Source of the DNA: Bolinopsis microptera
Lineage: Eukaryota > Ctenophora > Tentaculata > Lobata > Bolinopsidae
DNA length: 64,000 bases
NCBI RefSeq assembly: GCF_026151205.1
Contig: NC_087073.1
Coordinates: forward strand, 622,001-686,000
Direction: 5' to 3'
A program made the translations under genes and the position numbers. The notes below the pieces were generated by a model that was not told where the DNA came from, searched no databases, and saw only the letters and a list, made by a program, of their open reading frames with translations. Positions 53,751 through 64,000 of this stretch are shown here, in pieces; position 1 is the first letter of the stretch; each line of letters starts with the position of its first letter.

Positions 53751-54697
53751 GTCTCCTACTCGCTCCTAGTTGAAATAGGAGGAAATGTTAATAATCCCAA
53801 GTGATATAGCCGGACATGTGGACTGTGTCATTTTATCGTTAAATCGTCACAAGCACCTGTATTATTAGTGCTAGCAAGGAATATTTCTTGTGAGCTTCTC
53901 CATTCTCTCATTTCAACCCCAATAACTATAAGGGTAAGGAACATCACTTATATTTATAAATGTTCTAGTAAACCGCTGCAATCGTTGACGTTCTTACTTC
54001 TTTTAACGTTTTTAGTTCAGATTTATAATTAACAGCCAGTTAAAATTCCCACAAAAAACAGGATCGAGAAGAATTGTCAATCAGCTGCTCCCTTTGCAAA
54101 GTTCGAGAAGAATTTTCAATCAGCTGCTCCCTTTGCAAAGTTCGAGAAGAATTTTCAATTAGCTGCTTCCTTTGCAAAGTTCGAGAAGAATTTTCAATTA
54201 GCTGCTCCCTTTAATTTACTACTTTACTTTGCATCTTCGACTCAGCTAACCAGATAAGACCCCGCAGACAAACAAGAGGAAATTTTATTTAAATGTAATT
54301 TGCGAGGATGTATTTTGACGTTTGTCCGTTTTTACTTGAGAGCTTGCTTTTAGTTTAGACGAAAGTCCATTCGGTACCAATTTTCATAGCAATCGCAGGA
54401 TCAATATGGAACCGTGTCAGCTGAGTTCCAATTTTTCCTTAATGCGTTTATATACGTTCAATACTGATCGGTTTATGCAAAAAAGAAAATTGAAAAGATA
54501 TCTCGAACCGTGATATCAAATCATAATATTGGGGTATACAACTCCTGATGGCAGAGTGGTATACGATTTCTTTTCAAAATATTTTTAAAATGTAAAGTAT
54601 TTGTTGACCCAAAAATGAATGTGGATAAAAGAACCTAAAATTTCAGAAATGGCACTTAATCACATTTTCTAGGAAACTGCACATTGTCAGGGTCGTT
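53751..54697. other. 5' region of the intact class C GPCR
   Basis: Aligned with 11,284-12,301 and then directly with 20,410-20,596, so the ~8-kb block of copy A is absent. Contains the 39-bp repeat (x4, 54,062-54,210). Promoter elements are not identified. Confidence 0.6.
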
Positions 54698-57600
54698 ATG
54701 CGGAGGTTAACAGTGCTGCTGGTGATATGGCCGGTTATTATCAGCAAAATGAACGAACTCCTCTCTGAACCTTTGATCAGAGAGGATGGGGATTTTATAA
54801 TTGTCGGAATATTTGACATCGGAATACTGTAAGTTAACATGCATCATGCATGAGGGGAGTGTGTTTTGAATCATTAACTATTTGATAAAAACCGACTGTT
54901 CAAAGATGAAAGCCTATTTGGAAAGTTTAATTATTCATTAGCAACTTCAGTGGTGCACTTTGATACCAATTAAATATCCGGTAACAGTTCATTCCACAGG
55001 AATCAGGAAACATTAGAATGCACACTAATCAATTCCTCCGTCTACGGACTGGAGAAAGCACTTGTTTTTCAAGACTTGATGAAGGACTTAAAGGACGATG
55101 GTTACTCTATCGGCTATGAGATATATTCAGGGTTTGCTTAAATTATACAATTTATTACTAATAATTCAAAATTTCGTCTTCCCTCCCAAATTATTGACAG
55201 GGCCCGTAAAGTATGTGATGCAAAAAAAGACCACATAAATTTAGCTCAAACGTCAAAATTCCATGTCTTCACACCGGGAATGAAAACATGATAGATTGGA
55301 CATGGGTTCTATGGTCCCTTATCATGGCGCATGACGGCACCCAATCCAATATCCATGTGGCTTTTGAGGGAATACCTCAAAAATCATTTATCGAGGGTAA
55401 GAAATGGACATTATTTTATGATGGTAGCGACCGAATTCGCGTTCCTGTAGTACTAGTGCGCGCGTCGTTCTTGACGTTGCTCGTTTAGTTGCTATGATAC
55501 TAATATCCGCAAAGTTATTTTACATGATTTCCGGGTCGAATCGCTGTCTTAAATACGCGACATTAAACAGAACCAAATTTGCTAATACATGATAAGAACT
55601 TGCATAGGACTGAGAGATGAAAATGAGTTGCATTACATGAAACGCTGTGGATCGGGAAATAAAGCGGCCGCCGACAAAATAAATGCGGCCACATTTCTTG
55701 TTAAATAGTTCAAATAACAAAGAAACTAATGTGATAAATACTTTCTAATAACTTTAAGTCTTTTCTTAAGTTCGCAATACTTCATTTGGGATTATTGATC
55801 TGTAGCATCGAAATGTTATTATTAAGCCTAATACCAGTTAATCTATATCCAGATGTGACACTCAGTACATAGCCCGGCAGATCGGAAGCAAGGTTTCATT
55901 GAACAAGAAAGTGGTTGGCGTCATCGCTTCGGATGCGACTAGTGGAGTTCAACCATCTATAGGCCCTCCAACTTCCTTCTTTATTCCTACAATTGGTTAC
56001 ATTTACTCGGAGGATGTTTTCCTAAGGAAGGCATGTCCTGTAATTTTCGTTATTTAATTTCAGATAATATAAATTCAAGATAAAGAACATTTTGCCATTG
56101 TTGGTTAGATGTAAGCATACAAATAGAATCGGCCCAAAATAATGTCGGGTATGCCTTTATCATGTAATAAAATTTATTTTTCCTTCAGGAACAATACCCT
56201 ACATATTTATCTCTGATCGAGACAGAAGAGATGGAGGCAATGAGTGTGATAAACCTCCTGAAGTTTCTAAACGCTCAATATGTTGATATTTGGTTCCACC
56301 CTCACTCTGAAAATGCAGCTCGTTATGTTCACGAGCGATATGTTTTGAAGGTAACAAAAGCCTTACAGAATAAAGTAATGTGCGTCAGTTCTGCCTCATA
56401 TTCTATTACTTAAAAGGCTTTCAGAGGGCAGTTATCAAATTATTGACAAGCTTACGAGAGCTTGTTTGAAATATATTTTATATATTTAAGCACGTATAAG
56501 ACAAAACACATTCTTTCAGAAAGGTGGGGGGAGGTTCACGAATTTTAACGGGACCCACAGCTTTGATGAGTACGACGTGAATAATAGTCAAGGTTCATCT
56601 CTACCAAATGATTTAAATCAAATTTCATGAAGATCAATTTTTTTGTAAAACTGAAGTTGAGTGATTATTAATATAATTGATTATTAATATAATTGATTAT
56701 TAATATAATTGATTAGAAATATAATTGATTAGAAATATAGACTAATTTCAGTGCCTCCAGCTCCAATACAACTGCTCCTTTTGAACGGAAACGAGAGACA
56801 AATTCTTCCATTCCTCAGCGAGACAATCAACAGACGAAAATGGAGGAACAAGACATACATATTCGGCTTCACTGTGTCACGGGACAGGTATCGGAACAGT
56901 CAAAAGAACATTTTGGAAAAGGAGTTGGATATAGAACACGAGATCTTTATCTACTTAAGATCAGAGGTACAGAATATGGATCTAGATAAGCTGAAAGCTA
57001 GGGGAGGTTTACTGTACGACCGTGCTGAAGCTGCTGATGACAAGCTCTCAAAAGACTATAAACATATCAGGAATTGCACTTTCTATGACCCAGTTGGGGA
57101 TCTAGCAATAGATTGTGAGAACAAAAGACCGCTCACTAGTTGGATGGGATTTGTAGCTACTGCAACTTTGCTTTTAAAAAGCCACTTGGAGAAGCTATTG
57201 GTTGGTTTAGAAGAAGAGATAGGAATCTACGAGCTGAGGGAAAAACTGTTTGAAAGTATTGAATCGGAGGCACATAATATGCAGATGTACGGACAATCTG
57301 TGGAAAATATAAAATTTGTGAACAGCACACTGTCAAAGGGATATGAAGTTATAGAGTTTCGAAGGGAGAACAGCAACAGCACTGAAATCATGCGAGGGAG
57401 GGTGTCATTCGACCAGTCTGAAAAGGATCTTTCAGCAGCACTGGATGAAACTCTGAGAGATCATGTCAGAGAAGTAGGAGGATCTGATCCCTGCTCTGTG
57501 GACTGTCCAGCAGGAAGTCATATGCACCTGTCCCACTCTCACGGTCTTTCCAAATGCTGGACTTGTCAAATATGTACTGAAAACACTTATTCTTCTCGGG

Positions 57601-58559
57601 TTAACTCTATTAACTGTGTGTATTGTAAAGAAAACGAGCTTTCAGTGAAGAATAATACTGCATGTGAAGATGTCCCACCGAACTTCATCTCCGTTACATC
57701 TCCAGAGTTTATTGTAGGCATATCTCTAGGTGCTACAGCTGGAGCAATAAAGATCGCCACAGCCATGTTTATATTTGTTCACAGAAACAGACCTGTCATA
57801 AAAGCTTCTGATCCGGTGTTTTGCTACTTATTTCTCTCTTCACTGGTTCTGGGAGATCTCCTGACAGTGCTCACTCTTTTTGAGCCTTCCACCCTTGCTT
57901 GCAACACAGAATATCACGTCTGTGCTCTATTTGTGTGCTCTATCTGCTCCAATCTCTTCTATCGCTCCCTCAAAATCTACAAGATCTTCATGGCTGCTGA
58001 AAACTTCCAGCGCAGACCACAACTATTCAAGTTTCTGACACGAAAAGCACAACTTACCATCCTTTTGATTGTGCTAGGGTCAACAGCTGTTCTTACTCAT
58101 TTCTCTATCATGAACAAGGGGTGGATTTACGCTGAAGTCATTGTTGCTCATAGGAGTTTCAACAAAGTTTGTACATCCTCCAATCTCATAGCCACCTGCT
58201 ATCCGTTCATCCTCACCTGTCTTCTGCTAGTTGGTACTCTATTTCTGGCCTACAAGATGCGGCTATTTCCTCATAACTTCAAGGAGACCACCACCATCTT
58301 CACAACCAGTCTGATGATTATGGTGATATGCCTCATTTTCCTGAGCGGCTACTCCATCTCTGAACCCCCTATCAAGTCTCTGTTGAGAGCTATAATCTAC
58401 TTCTGCATCTCACAAATCTTTCTCGTATGTCTCTTTCTGCCTAAAATAGTGATCCTGCTGAAGAACGAAGATTTGGTAGATGCAGCCAGAAAGCAGAGTA
58501 GTTGCACTACCAGTATTGCGACAGTGGTAACCGCTACAAAGATGGTCAAGAATACTTAA
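54698..58559 (+). CDS. Class C (metabotropic glutamate-like) GPCR
   Basis: Exons: 54,698-54,828 (ATG, signal peptide, REDGDFIIVGIFDI as in the first strand of the ligand-binding lobe), 55,000-~55,131 (DDGYSIGYEIYS), 55,881-56,039 (KVVGVIASDATSGV), 56,189-56,350, 56,520-56,592 and 56,752-58,559. Phases agree for the last four; the exon 2-3 join is uncertain. The last exon encodes the end of the Venus-flytrap domain, a Cys-rich domain (CSVDCPAG...CWTCQIC...CVYC...C, eight Cys) and seven helices from FIVGISLGATAGAI to FLVCLFLPKIVILL. About 820 residues in all, close to mGluR length; the intracellular tail is short. A plasma-membrane receptor; the ligand cannot be told, since the glutamate-contacting residues were not traced. 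Confidence 0.9.
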
Positions 58560-58811
58560 TCCACACTAAGTCCATCAATCTGCGATATTCGAGGCAACTT
58601 GATTCCTAGACAGAAGGATCAGGATTGGTTGTCCAATCCTCGACTAGATTAATATAAACTGAACGAAAGTAACTTAGCAAATTGACAGATTGATATCATT
58701 GACCGGTCGATTGAACAGCCGACTCATTCTGAACAAGAAACAAGATGGCTTGGCCATATAATAACTTATTTGTGTATTTGAATATTCTTGCTCCGATAGT
58801 TGATACCCTGT

Positions 58812-58847
<36 letters not shown>

Positions 58848-59482
58848 TCAGGTACTAAGTTCCGTACGTGACGTCGACTAAGTGTAACTTTGGAATTTAA
58901 TAACTGTTTTTTCGATAATAATTAAGACACCCACCCTCTTTTGCTGGCTTTTGTGGTACTAACTGTTAAGAAATCACGGTACTAACTGTGTCTTGGTATA
59001 TAAAATAAGATACCCATCCATAAATTGCTTTAAACACTCAAAACAGCTCATTAAACATAGGGAAATGGGCAAATTATACCCACTATTTAGTAGGGGATAT
59101 GTTTTCAATGTAGTCGAATTAGATAAAAAGTTACAAAAACAGGAAAAATTTTTAAAAAACCTCAAAAAAAAACCTCAAAACCCAAAAAAACCCATTCCCA
59201 AAATTGAAATTTGAGGTAAAATAACGTTTTTTGGGGTTGGACACCCCCCTGAGTACCATGTACTAACTGTTTTTCTGCCAGGAAATGTACCATGTGCTAA
59301 CTGTGTTTTGGAAGAAAATAATGACCCACCCGACCAACGTCACGTACGATTCTGACCTTATGATCCCCCGCCCCGACCCTGTATTAGTTTCGCACTTTAG
59401 GAACAAAAATTCGGAAAAAAAACTTCCTTTTTATGTATATTATTGTATATTTTTATGTATATTGTAGGTGAGTAACCCACCA
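58560..59482. other. 3' flank of class C GPCR with a 34-nt poly-G run
   Basis: No gene seen. Uninterrupted G at 58,813-58,846. A small diverged repeat (GTACTAACTGT, at about 58,955, 58,980 and 59,262) occurs. GTAG|GTGAGTAAC just before the 58-bp array resembles a donor site, but no exon is evident. Confidence 0.6.
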
Positions 59483-61513
59483 TGTTCTCGAGGTCAAGGA
59501 GATGGTTGCTTCAGATTACATTTGATTCTAGAATATGACATGTTCTCGAGGTCAAGGAGATGGTTCCTTAAGATTACATTTGATTCTAGAATATGACATG
59601 TTCTCGAGGTCAAGGAGATGGTTCCTTAAGATTACATTTGATTCTAGGATATGACATGTTCTCGAGGTCAAGGAGATGGTTCCTTAAGATTACATTTGAT
59701 TCTAGGATATAACATGTTCTCGAGGTCAAGGAGATGGTTGCTTAAGATTACATTTGATTCTAGGATATGACATGTTCTCGAGGTCAAGGAGATGGTTCCT
59801 TAAGATTACATTTGATTCTAGGATATGACATGTTCTCGAGGTCAAGGAGATGGTTCCTTAAGATTACATTTGATTCTAGGATATGACATGTTCTCGAGGT
59901 CAAGGAGATGGTTCCTTAAGATTACATTTGATTCTAGGATATGACATGTTCTTGAGGTCAAGGAGATGGTTCCTTAAGATTACATTTGATTCTAGGATAT
60001 AACATGTTCTCGAGGTCAAGGAGATGGTTCCTTAAGATTACATTCGATTCTAGGATATGACATGTTCTCGAGGTCAAGGAGATGGTTCCTTAAGATTACA
60101 TTCGATTCTAGGATATGACATGTTCTCGAGGTCAAGGAGATGGTTCCTTAAGATTACATTTGATTCTAGGATATGACATGTTCTCGAGGTCAAGGAGATG
60201 GTTCCTTAAGATTACATTTGATTCTAGGATATGACATGTTCTCGAGGTCAAGGAGATGGTTCCTTAAGATTACATTTGATTCTAGGATATGACATGTTCT
60301 CGAGGTCAAGGAGATGGTTCCTTAAGATTACATTTGATTCTAGGATATGACATGTTCTCGAGGTCAAGGAGATGGTTCCTTAAGATTACATTTGATTCTA
60401 GGATATGACATGTTCTCGAGGTCAAGGAGATGGTTCCTTAAGATTACATTTGATTCTAGGATATGACATGTTCTCGAGGTCAAGGAGATGGTTCCTTAAG
60501 GTTACATTTGATTCTAGGATATAACATGTTCTCGTGGTCAAGGAGATGGTTCCTTAAGGTTACATTTGATTCTAGGATATGACATGTTCTCGTTGTCAAG
60601 GAGATGGTTCCTTAAGGTTACATTTGATTCTAGGATATAACATGTTCTCGTGGTCAAGGAGATGGTTCCTTAAGATTACATTTGATTCTAGGATATGACA
60701 TGTTCTCGTGGTCAAGGAGATGGTTCCTTAAGATTACATTTGATTCTAGGATATGACATGTTCTCGAGGTCAAGGAGATGGTTCCTTAAGATTACATTTG
60801 ATTCTAGGATATGACATGTTCTCGAGGTCAAGGAGATGGTTCCTTAAGATTACATTTGATTCTAGGATATGACATGTTCTCGAGGTCAAGGAGATGGTAC
60901 CTTAAGATTACATTTGATTCTAGGATATGACATGTTCTCGAGGTCAAGGAGATGGTTCCTTAAGATTACATTTGATTCTAGGATATGACATGTTCTCGAG
61001 GTCAAGGAGATGGTTCCTTAAGATTACATTTGATTCTAGGATATGACATGTTCTCGAGGTCAAGGAGATGGTTCCTTAAGATTAAATTTGATTCTAGGAT
61101 ATGACATGTTCTCGAGGTCAAGGAGATGGTTCCTTAAGATTACATTTGATTCTAGGATATAACATGTTCTCGAGGTCAAGGAGATGGTACCTTCAGATTA
61201 CATTTGATTCTAGGATATGACATGTTCTCGAGGTCAAGGAGATGGTTCCTTAAGATTACATTTGATTCTAGGATATGACATGTTCTCGAGGTCAAGGAGA
61301 TGGTTCCTTAAGATTACATTTGATTCTAGGATATGACATGTTCTCGAGGTCAAGGAGATGGTTCCTTAAGATTACATTTGATTCTAGGATATGACATGTT
61401 CTCGAGGTCAAGGAGATGGTTCCTTAAGATTACATTTGATTCTAGGATATGACATGTTCTCGTGGTCAAGGAGATGGTTCCTTAAGATTACATTCGATTC
61501 TAGGATATGACAA
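59483..61513 (+). repeat. 58-bp minisatellite, array 2 (about 35 copies)
   Basis: Same unit as 20,954-24,832. It has its own variants (tctcgtggtc, ttaaggtta) clustered at 60,490-60,720. Both arrays end with the same CATTCGATT variant followed by GACAAGGAATACAATACAAT, so the right boundary predates the duplication. Confidence 0.97.
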
Positions 61514-62004
61514 GGAATACAATACAATACATGACATCTAGCCGAATGGACCTCGGTGCAAATTTTGTAATCATTAAATCACATAACCATTACATTACAT
61601 ATTATATATATGTGATTTATATGTCCGCTTTATGTTTTCAATTTTCGGATAAAATGTGTATCTTCACTATAAGTCTCGTTTGTTACAAAATACAGTACTT
61701 TTAGTTCAATTCGCTACATTTTTCTAAAGATTGAACTTTCTTTTTGTGTTAATGACTGTTATCAACAAATTATTTATGGCCGTAAAGTAGACAGAATCTT
61801 ATAAGATTCCATCTTAATTAGGAACGAGAATGCGTCCTAGGGGGTCAACAGCTGCCAGAAAAATAGATTTTGATCGTACAATGAAGACCTACTTTTTGAA
61901 AATTGACTAAGGGCGTTTGAATTTAGAAAAATTCATTTTGATAACTCTCTCCCCCCCCCCCCCCCCCCCCCCCACTCCAAACCATCTACTAACAGCAAAC
62001 TTAC
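61514..62004. other. Flank between 58-bp array 2 and acidic exon
   Basis: Aligned with 24,833-25,296, but with ACATAACCATTACATTACAT and a GCGTCCTAGGGGGTCAACAG insertion that is shared with the inverted copy (33,000-33,030). Poly-C at about 61,951-61,972. No gene. Confidence 0.6.
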
Positions 62005-62532
62005 CAGACTGTAAGGAAGCATTTCTAATTTCGTCTGCTATTTTTGCTTTCTTTTGTAGGCTAGACTCATTATCCTCTTCTTTCTCTTCTTTCTCTTCTT
62101 TCCCATCTTTATCTTCTTCCTCTCCTTCCTCTCCTTCCTTTTCTTCCCGGATCACTAACTCGTTTCTAACTCGACCAGGGGGCGATATCCCTGGACTGTT
62201 CCTTTCTTCAATTGTCTTTAACTCCGCATCCACTATAAGTATAAAAACAATAAACATAAAACTTCTGTACTGATTGTTCTATCGGAGTCATTAGACATGA
62301 CGTGTTTTTTCACTACAATCTCAAGTTTAAAAACATATTCAACTGTTTCACATAAGACGATTTTTAAAATATCACAATGAGAGTTGGGGTTGATGAAGAA
62401 GTACCTCTGCCAATGTTGCTGTCTTGAATTAAGTTGTGTGTGTCTGAGTCAGCTGAGTCTGTATCCCCAGTGTAGTCGCTCTGTGTATCTTCTCCGTCAG
62501 TGCGGGACGAGTACTGAAGTAGGTTTAAGTAG
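62005..62532 (-). CDS. Two exons of an acidic, low-complexity protein, copy 2
   Basis: Exons 62,405-~62,532 and 62,005-62,232 on the minus strand, equal to 25,671-25,800 and 25,297-25,533. Same phase-1 join (SNIGR|VDAELK), same SSLQKKAKIADEIRNASLQS end. The acidic run differs in length and content (EEKEGEEGEEEDKDGKEEK). It abuts a LINE tail on its 5' side, exactly as in copy A. Function unknown. Confidence 0.6.
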
Positions 62533-62534
62533 TA

Positions 62535-64000
62535 GATATATTTTTTTTTTTATTGAAATCTTTCAAATCGATCAATTACATACAAATTTACACAATGAAT
62601 GAACAACATTCAATTTTCTCAAAAGTATAAGACTCCGATAAAATCAGATTTTCTAGGACAAAATGTATGTAATTAAAGGACCTGAGGGTCACCAAAACAC
62701 AGATGTTGAGAGCAAAATGCACCTCCTGCACAAGTATGGGCCCACGAAAATCTTAAATTTTAAATAGAATTTCAAATAGAAACACACAAAAATATCAAAA
62801 GCAATCAAATCATATAATAAAGTGAAATCCATGATGTGATGACATGCGCTAAAATGAGAAATGAGAAATACAGACAACAGGGATTTAAGCTCCTTATGAA
62901 CATATTGTTAGCTTTAGGTAAACTGCTTCACATCTCTGTCTCGAGGGAAAAATCTAGATCATAATCAAAGTCCTCCGGCATAATTTTATCCCACATGTAG
63001 GAGGTCAATTTGCTTTTGAACTCAGAAATAGTCTCTATCTCACGTATATCTAGAGGAATATGATTCCATTTGGAATGGGTCCTAAAGTAAAAGTTCTTAG
63101 CAAAAGCGTTAGAGCTTGCTCGTGGTAAGATCGAGCTTACAAAACATAAGGGGTCCATGTGGCTATTTCTTAACCTTGAGTGGCCTTGATATGGTTGCAA
63201 ATATGAGGGTAAAGTGACAGGAATATGTTGCTTCACAATTTTAAAGAAGAAAATAAGGTCAAGAAAGTCGAAGCGGTCTTCTATGGGCATAATCTTAAGC
63301 TGTCTGCATTTCTGAATGTATGTGGATGGTGGATAACTCATATACTCCTCGCGAAGAATCCACTTAATAGCACGCTTTTGGAGGCCCTCCAGCTTGCTTA
63401 TCTGGGATTTTGTGACCGGTCTCCATATAACTGAGCAATGCTCAAATTGACTTCTCATTAAAGTGAGATACAGTACTCTACGACGATTTACATCTTGAAC
63501 AAAATAGCAGTTTCTCCTTGCCATGCCTAATTTTTGGTTGGCCTTTGAGAGGACTTTAGAGCACTGGTCTTGCCAGTCGAGATTCTTGGTCACAAAAACA
63601 CCCAAATCCTTTTCATGATCGACATAGTCAAGTGCGATTCTTCCCATGGAGTATACAAAGTTAAAGAGTGGTAGGACACTAAGGAGGGAAACTGTTTCGG
63701 ATATCCTTCCTGCGACGGTGAGGACCTTACATTTGTCGGGATGAAATCTCATTTTATTAGAAAGTGACCAGTCATGGAGATAATCAATGTCCTTCTGCAG
63801 TCGCAGGATATCAGACTCCGAAACAATCTCACGCCAAATTTTAGTATCATCGGCATACAGTGACAGTTGTGTGCCAGGTGAAATCCCCACTGATATATCA
63901 TCAATGAACATAATGAACAACAAAGGTCCCAAAATTGACCCTTGTGGTACACCAGATTGGGCGTTTCTCATGGAAGAAAACTTACCACTTATCAAGACCT
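62535..64000 (-). mobile_element. CR1-like LINE, second family (continues beyond window)
   Basis: Minus strand, tail at 62,535-62,550 (ATATATTTTTTTTTTT on the plus strand), ~370 bp of 3' untranslated sequence, then the ORF2 end. Inserted directly after GTTTAAGTAGTAG, like the LINE at 25,873, but a different family by protein sequence. Confidence 0.88.
62928..63995 (-). CDS. LINE ORF2 C-terminal part (reverse transcriptase)
   Basis: 355 codons to the stop at 62,928, open to the window end. The RT blocks AQSGVPQGSILGPLLFIMF and LYADDTKIWREI are followed by the C-terminal region HCSVIWRPVTKSQ, FYFRTHSKWNHIPLDIRE and the end LDFSLETEM. By eye it shares under half its residues with ORF2 at 26,413-29,892 and is closer to the fragment at 16,963-17,934. 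Whether the endonuclease is intact cannot be seen here. Confidence 0.9.
   Translation of the reverse strand: MISGKFSSMRNAQSGVPQGSILGPLLFIMFIDDISVGISPGTQLSLYADDTKIWREIVSESDILRLQKDIDYLHDWSLSNKMRFHPDKCKVLTVAGRISETVSLLSVLPLFNFVYSMGRIALDYVDHEKDLGVFVTKNLDWQDQCSKVLSKANQKLGMARRNCYFVQDVNRRRVLYLTLMRSQFEHCSVIWRPVTKSQISKLEGLQKRAIKWILREEYMSYPPSTYIQKCRQLKIMPIEDRFDFLDLIFFFKIVKQHIPVTLPSYLQPYQGHSRLRNSHMDPLCFVSSILPRASSNAFAKNFYFRTHSKWNHIPLDIREIETISEFKSKLTSYMWDKIMPEDFDYDLDFSLETEM

Overview
This is eukaryotic, almost certainly metazoan, DNA. It has short spliced exons with GT-AG introns in consistent phase, two G-protein-coupled receptor families known from animals (an adhesion/secretin-like 7TM receptor and a metabotropic-glutamate-like class C receptor), several non-LTR retrotransposons, a tRNA-derived SINE and small TIR transposons. 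The sequence is AT-rich, and about a quarter of it is tandem repeat. I cannot fix the phylum; an invertebrate, possibly non-bilaterian, genome fits.

The window is essentially one locus present twice in direct orientation. Unit 1 covers about 1-25,870 and unit 2 about 34,150-62,535. Each unit holds, in order: an adhesion-like 7TM receptor with a repeat-filled intron; an 8-bp (GTAACCAG) minisatellite; a foldback element; a conserved C-terminal exon on the minus strand; an 18-bp minisatellite; a class C GPCR; a 58-bp minisatellite; and minus-strand exons of an acidic protein. Directly beyond those exons each unit carries a different CR1-like LINE. An inverted, degraded piece of the unit (32,725-34,150) lies between the two.

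The units differ by insertions and deletions. Unit 1 carries an extra ~8 kb block (12,302-20,400) with a small four-helix membrane protein gene and two LINE fragments, an RTE-like LINE fragment, a SINE and an intact hAT-like MITE. Its class C receptor is cut off in exon 2, where the 58-bp array begins. Unit 2 keeps a complete class C receptor, but its adhesion-like receptor is truncated 5', and it carries a 12.36-kb element with ~860-bp terminal inverted repeats and a 3-bp TTA target duplication. Nested in that element are a 2.8-kb palindrome, a 5'-truncated LINE and 2.5 kb of GGA-rich purine repeat.

Three observations stand out. (1) Several minisatellites are tandem copies of exon-intron boundaries: the 77-, 25- and 40-bp units each contain the last bases of a coding exon plus its 5' splice site, and the 25/77-bp units also carry an upstream pyrimidine-AG, so they resemble rows of recursive-splicing (AG|GT) sites. 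(2) The full-length LINE at 25,873-31,660 has an ORF1 combining an AlkB-like 2-oxoglutarate/Fe(II) oxygenase signature with an SGNH hydrolase, and an ORF2 with N-terminal membrane segments and an NPGP (2A-like) motif just before the endonuclease. (3) Sequence-unrelated repeats share the RFX X-box pattern GTNRCC-N(0-3)-RGYAAC.
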